DNA of 34,928 nt from Syntrophaceae bacterium. GTDB taxonomy: Bacteria > Desulfobacterota > Syntrophia > Syntrophales > Smithellaceae. Location of the stretch: positions 1,862 through 36,789 of the forward strand of contig PLMV01000147.1 of NCBI GenBank assembly GCA_003141615.1. The letters are read 5' to 3'. The notes beneath the pieces are model-generated. The model was given only the letters and a program-made list of their open reading frames with translations. It made no database searches and was not told where the DNA came from. The position numbers were made by a program, and so were the translations under genes. Shown in pieces: positions 29,550-34,928 of the stretch; the stretch's first letter is position 1, and the number at the start of each line of letters is the position of its first letter.

Positions 29550-30464
29550 TTATAACAGTTGTGCGTATTTAAGAATCTTTTGGACATTGATAATTCCCTC
29601 ACCTCTACATCGGTAATTTATCTCAATTCCAGGATGCGTTTGCGGCATTTCATCATCGCGTTTTACCCACTTTTCCTTATTCTCATCATAAATTACAGTG
29701 GGATCATCCCAGCGGCATAAACGCCCTTCCATCATGTAGTGGTTCCCGTGCGCCTTATTTCCCTCCGGATATTTCCCGCCAGGCTTACCAACCACCCGCT
29801 GATCCTTGACGGTGCGCCACTTATATGTTTCTATTCCTATGGACTGCTGCCTTGCCTGGTTGATATTACCCACAAGCTTATTCGTCTGGTCCCGCGCAAT
29901 CACACGCGCACGGTTTCTTGAAACTTTGCTCACTGCCTGAATATGATCAAGAAGGCTTCGGCCCTCCGGAAGAGGTTTTCCCACATAATTATCCGCGACG
30001 GCCTTCGCAACTTCACCCATGTAGTCTCGCGGAATGGACTTTATCAAGCCAGCAGCTTCCAAACTAGATCCCTGTAATACCAGTTGCATTTCAGGAGTGT
30101 CTACCAGCGCCTGAATATCCACGCCCAGGGATTCCTGCAAGCCATGGAACATATTATTTCTGGTTATCTGATCCACTGTGGCCATCCAGCGCCTAAGAAT
30201 ATCATCCGAAACGATATTATATTCGGTCTGCGCTTCATCAAGAACCTTTTCAATCAGGTCTGCAATTTCATAGGCCGGCGCCCCGGCTGCCACCATTTGC
30301 TTGATTCTTTCCGTTGCGGGAAACAAAACCTTTTCCCACAATTTATTCATCCGGTTGAGCAGCTCGCGCTCACCACGGGTTTTTGGTGGGCCCATTTTCA
30401 ATCTTTTTGCCCGTATGCTTCGGCGCATCCGTCTCAAGGATTGTTCAGATATGATTAAAGGCAT
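29550..30464 (-). CDS. MuF-type phage head morphogenesis / minor capsid protein
   Basis: This is a 304-residue protein. An N-terminal helical part (1-145) precedes the MuF domain: KSIPRDYMGEVAKAVADNYV, ARVIARDQTNKLVGNINQAR, ETYKWRTVKDQRV, GNHYMMEGRLCRWDDP and PGIEINYRCRGEG. Such proteins sit in the prohead at the portal. It has AAGGGA before the ATG. It is a paralogue of the membrane-anchored copy at 23603. No portal or capsid gene is adjacent. Confidence 0.85.
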   Translation of the reverse strand: MPLIISEQSLRRMRRSIRAKRLKMGPPKTRGERELLNRMNKLWEKVLFPATERIKQMVAAGAPAYEIADLIEKVLDEAQTEYNIVSDDILRRWMATVDQITRNNMFHGLQESLGVDIQALVDTPEMQLVLQGSSLEAAGLIKSIPRDYMGEVAKAVADNYVGKPLPEGRSLLDHIQAVSKVSRNRARVIARDQTNKLVGNINQARQQSIGIETYKWRTVKDQRVVGKPGGKYPEGNKAHGNHYMMEGRLCRWDDPTVIYDENKEKWVKRDDEMPQTHPGIEINYRCRGEGIINVQKILKYAQLL

Positions 30465-30546
30465 GGCATTCCCTTACCGTCACCTGACGTTTGAAAAAAA
30501 TCTTCCTCTCGATGTCCTCTCTTGTCATTGTTTCTGGGTTGGTCAT
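30445..30546 (-). CDS. 33-residue ORF coupled to its neighbours
   Basis: It begins MTNPETMTREDIERKIFFKR. The ATG overlaps the stop of the HTH gene (ATGA) and its end overlaps the MuF start by 20 bp. GAGG lies 8 bp upstream. Its position in a tightly packed operon makes translation plausible; function is unknown. Confidence 0.4.
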   Translation of the reverse strand: MTNPETMTREDIERKIFFKRQVTVRECHAFNHI

Positions 30547-30797
30547 TGCGCGGCCTCACTCTTTTGTTTGCGCCCAGGAACAACCGCACTTCTTTTTTCA
30601 AGCCATTTTACAAATTCAGCCACGGGATAAACAATTTTGCGCCCGCAGCGAATCCTTCCTTCCGGGCCCTTACCCGCGCTATCTAAATTGGCCAGGTATT
30701 TTTCGGAGATTAATCCGCCCGTAAATTTACCCGCTTCCGTCCGCGCCACAAAAGCACAGGGCCATTTCGCTGATAATTCTGAAAATAAATTTTCCAT
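30543..30797 (-). CDS. Small winged helix-turn-helix protein (excisionase-like)
   Basis: This is an 84-residue protein. LISEKYLANLDSAGKGPEGR, then IRCGRKIVYPVAEFVKWLEK, is the pattern of small MerR/AlpA-like DNA-binding proteins of phages. The ATG at 30797 is preceded by GGGGGT; the frame open to 30968 is not supported by start signals. The ribosome site is inside a hairpin (30801-30834). It leads the minus-strand block of phage-like genes and may regulate it. Confidence 0.7.
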   Translation of the reverse strand: MENLFSELSAKWPCAFVARTEAGKFTGGLISEKYLANLDSAGKGPEGRIRCGRKIVYPVAEFVKWLEKRSAVVPGRKQKSEAAQ

Positions 30798-30800
30798 AAA

Positions 30801-30834
30801 AACCCCCAAAAGATTTTGTTTCCTTTTAGGGGTT
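30801..30834 (-). promoter_or_regulatory. Hairpin masking the ribosome site of the HTH gene
   Basis: AACCCCTAAAAG and CTTTTGGGGGTT arms pair over 12 bp with one G-U pair; the GGGGG ribosome site lies in the 3' arm, 4 bp before the ATG. T residues follow. It could act as a translation-control hairpin or as an attenuator. Confidence 0.5.
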
Positions 30835-31072
30835 ATAATTTCACATAAGATAATAGATGTCCCAGCTACATGTATTTTTAGTCGGTGTTGTCTAAAAAAA
30901 ATTAAATAGTTGAATATATTGCAGAATAATACTTTAAAACCGACTAAATAAATGGAAGGCACCGACAACTTTATCGATAATATTTTAATGGCTTATTTTA
31001 TTTATATATCCGGAACCACAAATGAATTAAATAGGAAAAATCGACTATTCAAGAAATTGAAGAATAAAAATT
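30835..31072. other. Intergenic control region with inverted repeats
   Basis: TTTAGTCGG (30877-30885) is repeated inverted as CCGACTAAA (30940-30948), and CACCGACAAC follows at 30960-30969, related to CGGTGTTGTC (30883-30892). These may be operators for the HTH protein encoded next door. A 60-codon rightward frame at 30952 lacks a ribosome site and is not called as a gene. Confidence 0.4.
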
Positions 31073-32101
31073 TTATTTCTGGTTATGATTTGAAAATATT
31101 TTTACGCCGATTTTATATAGCCTTTGATAATTAGTTCTCTTGATGCCATTGTCTTTGACAATTATTTGGAGTAACTGGCCAATAAAATCACGCTTCTCTT
31201 GTCCGGGATTTAAAGTAAATAATTTTTTACTATTTAAATGTTTGCTTTTTATATAGTCATAGTTAGTATGATTTGTTTTTAACTCATTTTTCGCTTGATC
31301 CTTCAATTTACTTTCTATATCAAGCCCCCCAAATCCAACTTCCTTTATTTTCTGATAGAGACTTGTCACTTCTCGCCAAACTAACTTTACGATAGCTTCT
31401 TCTTCCCCTGGTTTTTGTTGCTTATGTTTTTTTATGGGTTCGGTTTCTTGCACTGCCTCGTTTTTCTTCCTGGATTGAATATTCCTCCAGTTGAGAAGTG
31501 CTTCCGGTAACAGCTCGGCCCTTGCAGGAGTAGCGGCAAACCATTCGAGGGCCTCACGGGGACAAAGCATAACGTTCGCAAGAGATCTACCTATCTCTGG
31601 GAATAATCTATATTTCCCCATTAGGTCACTGTTTGTCTTACCGTTTTTTTTAATGTGTGTCATGCCTGATAGAATATTTCGCCCTCTTCGGAAAAATGAC
31701 TCTTTTCCTTGTGCTGCCTCCCAAAGAGCAATACGGACTTTTTCCTCTTCAGGATAGACATCATTAAAAAAATATGGTCCCATAGTTTTATTCGAGGAAG
31801 CACGCGCCGGCGCCGGGTTCTTTTTTTCAGCATCTACATATTCATTTACCTTATGAAATACTAATATTTCCACAAAACAAGGTATATCCATAACGGACTT
31901 GTCGAACCATCCCCTCCAATACTCACTCCCCGAAGAATCTGCATAGCTATTTTTAAATATTTCATTGCTTGAATAACGATGACAGACAAGATTATTTTTG
32001 AATATCGATAAGACGCACGTTAGTCGCTCCTCTTTGCTCTTTTCGCATATTGCTGAAAAATCGATATCGATGCTGACTTTGTCCTTTTTTGGCAGTTCCA
32101 T
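31073..32101 (-). CDS. Hypothetical protein, accessory cargo of element 2
   Basis: I do not recognise this 342-residue protein. It has a folded N-terminal half (IDIDFSAICEKSKEERLTCV; YWRGWFDKSVMDIPCFVEIL), a central segment with PREALEWFAATPARAELLPE, a charged Lys/Glu linker (~215-235) and a helical C-terminal part. It has no membrane segment. GGGAG precedes the ATG. Located between the HTH gene and the toxin-antitoxin pair, the typical site of accessory genes in satellites, it is a candidate for a phage-interference or other defence function; nothing in the sequence proves this. Confidence 0.6.
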   Translation of the reverse strand: MELPKKDKVSIDIDFSAICEKSKEERLTCVLSIFKNNLVCHRYSSNEIFKNSYADSSGSEYWRGWFDKSVMDIPCFVEILVFHKVNEYVDAEKKNPAPARASSNKTMGPYFFNDVYPEEEKVRIALWEAAQGKESFFRRGRNILSGMTHIKKNGKTNSDLMGKYRLFPEIGRSLANVMLCPREALEWFAATPARAELLPEALLNWRNIQSRKKNEAVQETEPIKKHKQQKPGEEEAIVKLVWREVTSLYQKIKEVGFGGLDIESKLKDQAKNELKTNHTNYDYIKSKHLNSKKLFTLNPGQEKRDFIGQLLQIIVKDNGIKRTNYQRLYKIGVKIFSNHNQK

Positions 32102-32205
32102 TACTCCCGCCCCCTTTGCGGCCCCTGCTTATTATCGGGGGAAAGCGGCCAGGGTTTGCCGCCGTTCAACGCGGTTAATTACTCCGCGCCTATCCCCTTA
32201 ATTTT

Positions 32206-32559
32206 TTATAAAAACACCTTATAACTGATATTTAATGCTTTCCCCAGGCGCTTTGCCATTTCTTTGCCGATGGGCCGCTTGCCGTTTTCCATCTCGCTGA
32301 TATGGCGCTGCGGGATTCCGGTCATATCGGAAAGCTGAATCTGCGTCAAACCTTCCCGGTATCTTGCGCCGGCTAGCGACTTGCCGATTAGCTGTTCTTC
32401 GGAACATTCGGGGTAAGCCTCACGCCAGGGGATAGCATCGGACGTATCCAAGAATCCCAGGGGCTTCAAGGTTTCAATGGCCCGCGCCATGTTCACGATA
32501 GGGCCGATGAATTTAAGCTCAATTGTTTCAGTATGGTGCTTTTTCGTGTGTGCCTGCAT
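32206..32559 (-). CDS. HTH (XRE-type) antitoxin
   Basis: This is a 117-residue protein with a C-terminal XRE helix-turn-helix: REGLTQIQLSDMTGIPQRHI followed by SEMENGKRPIG. The N-terminal ~50 residues would neutralise the toxin. It overlaps the toxin gene upstream by 32 bp. The toxin-first order is that of HigBA-type systems. Confidence 0.85.
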   Translation of the reverse strand: MQAHTKKHHTETIELKFIGPIVNMARAIETLKPLGFLDTSDAIPWREAYPECSEEQLIGKSLAGARYREGLTQIQLSDMTGIPQRHISEMENGKRPIGKEMAKRLGKALNISYKVFL

Positions 32560-32806
32560 ATATCACCTCAATCAGTTTTATCTCTTTGTCCATAACCTCC
32601 CATATCGCCACGTAGGTAGGACGGCCCTTTTTCAAGTGGCAATGATAGCGGTTATCTGACAAGGCGCTGAAATTCGGCCAGTCGCCCCGGATAGGCCCGT
32701 TTACTTCCATATCCCTTTCCAAGGTTATGAGAAGATTCTGAACTTTCTCCGGTAATTTCCTGACCTGTTTATTCAGCGTTCTTTTTTCTGTGACCGTCCA
32801 TGTCAT
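32528..32806 (-). CDS. RelE/HigB-like toxin
   Basis: This is a 92-residue protein with the RelE-superfamily pattern: KQVRKLPEKVQNLLITLERD at the N-terminal helices, then NRYHCHLKKGRPTYVAIWEV and a C-terminal strand IKLIEVIYAGTHEKAPY. Such toxins cut mRNA on the ribosome. His54/Arg residues in the central sheet are candidates for the active site. Paired with the HTH antitoxin gene, it probably stabilises element 2. Confidence 0.82.
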   Translation of the reverse strand: MTWTVTEKRTLNKQVRKLPEKVQNLLITLERDMEVNGPIRGDWPNFSALSDNRYHCHLKKGRPTYVAIWEVMDKEIKLIEVIYAGTHEKAPY

Positions 32807-32816
32807 GATTTTATCC

Positions 32817-32835
32817 TATACCAATAAATAGTATA
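32817..32835. promoter_or_regulatory. Operator-like palindrome of the toxin-antitoxin promoter
   Basis: TATAC and GTATA arms are separated by nine A/T-rich bases just upstream of the toxin start. It overlaps TATACT, a possible -10. It is the likely site for autorepression by the HTH antitoxin. Confidence 0.5.
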
Positions 32836-32847
32836 ATGCAAGTGTTT

Positions 32848-34089
32848 CTATTTCTTAAAGTTCACAACTTGCCCTTGATCCTTTTTATGTCCCGCTTTAT
32901 TTATAGCCTTTTCCAGCGTCCGCGTGGCGTTCTGTAAGGTTTCCGGCGCTAAGTGGCTATAACGTTCTGTCATTGAAATATTTGAATGGCCTAGCAACGA
33001 TTTGACGGCGTAAATATCCGTTCCCGCCGTGACGTGCCAGCTTGCGAATGTATGGCGTAAAGAATGAAAAACAACTTTCCGCCTGGGATCTTTGACGCCA
33101 TTGTTTAAGCCTATTTCGTCAACAACGTCATGAAATACTCGCGGCGGATCATTTAATTTTTCGCCGTTCTGTATAAAAATATATTCGTCAAGTTCCCGGC
33201 GTTTCATTTTATTAAACATGGCTTTTACTTTTCCCGTCATAAATGCAATGCGCCCCTGGCCACCCTTTGGATCAACTATTTCAATCATTCCCTTGTCAAT
33301 ATCAATATGGCCCCATTTTAAAGCCGCGATTTCGCCGAATCGCAAGCCGCAATTTAATGACAATAAAGCCAGGTCATGCGTTAAGGTGTCCTTTTCTTTT
33401 AATGCGCTTAAAAGGGTTTCAGCTTCTTCATAGCTAAGAAAACGGACGCGCTTATTGTCCACTTTGGGAATTTTAATTTGTTTCGTCGGCGAATCGCTAA
33501 TTACTAAGCCATTAAGCCGGGCCGTATTCCAGGCTTGCCGGATAGTCGCTAAAACATATTGAAGGGTTCGCGGCGTCTTGTCCGCGCCCAGGATATTCTT
33601 TTTTATTTTCTCAATAGCAAAGGGCTTTATATCTTTTAACGGCACTTTTCCGATCACGGGCTCAATCCAATTTTTAAAATGTTCCTGGCCTTTTCGTGTA
33701 GTGCTTTCTTTTCTTCCAATTTTATACGTCGGGAAATAAGTATTAATCCAATATTGGCCAAAAGTAATATTTTCTTTTTCCATGCGTTCTTTGTCCGCCG
33801 TTTGCGCTTGTTTCTGCTCTTTTAATAGTACCCTTTTTTCGCCCAGGGTTTGCGGGCCTTTTCCTATTTTCTGATTTTCTTTAAGTTCCCTTAAGCGGTC
33901 GTATGCTTTCGCCGCCGTCCAGCCCTGGGAAGCCCAGCCTAATCCTTCTTCAAGAATTTTATAATCATTTCCTTTGCCAGTTGACGCATAGCGCATAGTG
34001 AAATACTGGTCCTTCTTGACGCCGTTCTTTCTGGTTTCGTGCTCATGGTAGCGCACACCGCGAAAGTTTGTTTTCATCCACTTAGCCAT
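32848..34089 (-). CDS. Tyrosine integrase of element 2
   Basis: This is a 413-residue phage-type integrase. It has an N-terminal arm-binding region (~1-70), a core-binding SAM-like domain (~108-200; FGQYWINTYFPTYKIGRKES) and a catalytic domain with Arg250 in LNCGLRFGEIAALKW, Lys275 in DPKGGQGR, His342-x-x-Arg345 in HSLRHTFASW, His368 in LLGHSNIS and the nucleophile Tyr377 in TERYSH. AGGGGG precedes the ATG. It lies ~200 bp from the right att site, and its likely binding repeats lie at 34136-34157. Confidence 0.95.
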   Translation of the reverse strand: MAKWMKTNFRGVRYHEHETRKNGVKKDQYFTMRYASTGKGNDYKILEEGLGWASQGWTAAKAYDRLRELKENQKIGKGPQTLGEKRVLLKEQKQAQTADKERMEKENITFGQYWINTYFPTYKIGRKESTTRKGQEHFKNWIEPVIGKVPLKDIKPFAIEKIKKNILGADKTPRTLQYVLATIRQAWNTARLNGLVISDSPTKQIKIPKVDNKRVRFLSYEEAETLLSALKEKDTLTHDLALLSLNCGLRFGEIAALKWGHIDIDKGMIEIVDPKGGQGRIAFMTGKVKAMFNKMKRRELDEYIFIQNGEKLNDPPRVFHDVVDEIGLNNGVKDPRRKVVFHSLRHTFASWHVTAGTDIYAVKSLLGHSNISMTERYSHLAPETLQNATRTLEKAINKAGHKKDQGQVVNFKK

Positions 34090-34135
34090 ATTTCCCCCTT
34101 TTTTTATTACCCTTCGGAAAAATCCCCCGCCCTTC

Positions 34136-34157
34136 TATCCCAGTTTTATCCCAGTTT
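34136..34157. other. Right arm-type repeat of element 2
   Basis: Two tandem TATCCCAGTT units match the left-end repeat (22063-22084) over 22 bp with one mismatch. They lie between the integrase start and the right att site. Confidence 0.7.
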
Positions 34158-34284
34158 ATCTGTTGAAACTATGTTATTCCAAATGACGCCTTGTGATAGT
34201 ACAATAATGATTAAATCCTTATCTGTCAATGGTTTTGTGTGGTTTATGTGTGATTAAATGAAATAAAAGGAAAGGCTAAATAAA

Positions 34285-34343
34285 GGGACTCAAAATCCCC
34301 CGTTCGCAAGGACATCTCGGTTCGATTCCGAGCTCCGGCACCA
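34285..34343 (+). other. Right attachment site of element 2 (partial tRNA-Leu copy)
   Basis: This is a 59-bp perfect copy of the tRNA-Leu 3' part, from the anticodon stem to CCA. It has no 5' half and is therefore not a functional tRNA gene. It marks the junction with the chromosome. Confidence 0.93.
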
Positions 34344-34464
34344 ATTATAAAAAAGTGATAATTCAAGACCTATCCACTTATTTTCGTACAGATTAGTAAG
34401 AACTCAGAGGCATAAGAAAGACGTCTTGCATCATGAATTTAGAGAAGCTCCTTTGGAAAAAACT

Positions 34465-34508
34465 AGAGGGCAGATATTGAAATAAAAGATTTCAATATCT
34501 GCCCCTCT
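34465..34508. repeat. Long palindrome / hairpin
   Basis: The arms AGAGGG-CAGATATTGAAAT and ATTTCAATATCTG-CCCCTCT pair over 19 bp with one bulged C and a five-base loop. No T-run follows. It may be the original terminator downstream of tRNA-Leu or a dispersed palindrome. Confidence 0.6.
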
Positions 34509-34530
34509 GGATTTCCTTACTCCACGTAAT

Positions 34531-34665
34531 CACGGGTATGAATCCCAAAGCAAGCTTTGGAAATCCATACCTCCGCTTTGCGGGAGATCCCGCTGTGCTT
34601 TGCACATGGGATAATTCGATCAGCAAACTTCAGCGCACTCTGTTTCTGAAGTTTGGGTCTCATTA
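34531..34665. repeat. Hairpin-rich modular repeat, copy B
   Basis: It starts CACGGGTAT like copy A. It contains GGTATG/CATACC (about 34534-34571), ATCCC..GTGC/GCAC..GGGAT (34587-34612), then AATTCGA, then a perfect 10-bp stem CAAACTTCAG/CTGAAGTTTG (34624-34655) and the constant end GTCTCATTAA. Stem sequences differ from copy A while order and constant segments are kept. Confidence 0.6.
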
Positions 34666-34928
34666 ACTTTCTAATTCCGACTTTTGACCTCGTGTGACCT
34701 TTAGGTTATGCGCTTCGCTTTCGATTCCTTCTTTGGTTGAACGCCGAAATAAAAAAAATAACTGAATTAATCTTTTTCATGTCATAAGACTATTCAAAAC
34801 AAGCAATTTTATGAAATGTTGATATTTCTCTTATAGGGATTTTTTTATTTAACAATTCTTTAGGAGACTTGTCTTTTAAACAATAAGATTGTTCCAAATA
34901 AATAAAGACCGGGGACATTTTTGAATTG
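34666..34928. other. AT-rich right edge without a recognised gene
   Basis: No credible coding frame is present. The last bases contain GACCGGGGACATTTTT, a sequence type I have seen near small transposase genes, but the window ends before any coding region, so this cannot be evaluated. Confidence 0.3.

Larger units (their letters stand above)
21933..34343. mobile_element. Element 2: tRNA-Leu-integrated satellite-like element
   Basis: It is bounded by perfect 59-bp direct repeats, with a tyrosine integrase at the right end and matching arm-type repeats at both ends. It carries about 20 genes: toxin-antitoxin, replication initiator and loader, terminase-small-subunit-like gene, two MuF paralogues, a baseplate-hub-like gene, a metallopeptidase operon and a lysozyme-inhibitor-like protein. 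No large terminase, portal or major capsid gene is visible. This suits a phage satellite or a reduced prophage. Boundaries are well supported; the lifestyle is inferred. Confidence 0.88.

Noticed and set aside
30952-31134. 60-codon plus-strand frame upstream of the HTH gene
   Set aside because: No ribosome site, and it overlaps the end of the 342-residue gene and inverted repeats that look regulatory.
34285-34343. Second tRNA-Leu gene
   Set aside because: Only the 3' two-thirds is present; the acceptor 5' half and D-arm are missing, so it is an attachment-site copy.
34900-34928. Left border of a REP-associated transposase gene
   Set aside because: The suggestive GGGGACATTTTT string is at the window edge and no coding sequence can be read.

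Overview
The window looks like part of a bacterial chromosome from a Gram-negative lineage, most plausibly a deltaproteobacterium (Desulfobacterota/Syntrophales-like). This rests on a divergent mreB / PpiD-like foldase pair at the left edge, strong AGGAGG ribosome sites, moderate-to-low GC and REP-type 'VIPAQAGI' palindromes. The taxonomic guess is an inference. The chromosome proper is limited to 1-2198 (mreB start, ppiD-like gene, a hairpin-rich repeat module and a terminator), two tRNA genes at 21725-21991, and 34344-34928 (a long palindrome, a second copy of the repeat module and AT-rich sequence).

Two integrative elements sit back to back on the adjacent tRNA genes. Element 1 (about 19.5 kb, 2199-21748) lies against the 3' end of tRNA-Ala(GGC). 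It has a P4-type integrase next to the tRNA, a near-exact copy of the tRNA 3' end at 2199-2222, and GTATACC-type arm sites at both ends. Its integrase-proximal part is phage- or satellite-like: AlpA-type regulator, S49 peptidase, D5/P4-type primase-helicase, BRO-N protein, zinc/Toprim primase, terminase small and large subunits, and an excisionase-like HTH protein. No portal, major capsid or tail gene is visible. Its distal part carries cargo: a methionine adenosyltransferase gene (metK) behind a SAM-II-like riboswitch and terminator, a second such riboswitch-terminator in front of a three-gene cluster of unknown function, a decayed 3' end of another metK, a Sel1-repeat protein, a possible PD-(D/E)xK nuclease and a DUF488-like protein.

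Element 2 (about 12.4 kb, 21933-34343) uses tRNA-Leu(CAA). It is bounded by perfect 59-bp direct repeats of the tRNA 3' part and carries paired TATCCCAGTT arm sites at both ends. The integrase is at its right end. It encodes a RelE/HigB-like toxin with an HTH antitoxin, a replication-initiator-like gene with a likely helicase-loader partner, a terminase-small-subunit-like protein without a large subunit, two paralogous MuF (head morphogenesis) proteins of which one is membrane-anchored, a baseplate-hub-like protein, a three-gene operon containing a zinc metallopeptidase behind a three-way-junction leader RNA, a ribbon-helix-helix protein with a predicted leaderless mRNA, and a zinc-ribbon / transmembrane / lysozyme-inhibitor (Ivy)-like protein. 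Its gene content resembles a phage satellite or a heavily reduced prophage.

Most worth checking: the island-borne metK with duplicated SAM-II-like riboswitches and the apparent replacement of a metK body by another gene; the two tRNA-targeted elements in tandem; the modular hairpin repeat family with varying stem sequences that flanks the islands; the two in-frame REP palindromes with compensatory changes inside one primase gene; the three-way-junction leader; and the stand-alone membrane MuF protein. All calls were made by reading the sequence; no database search was run.
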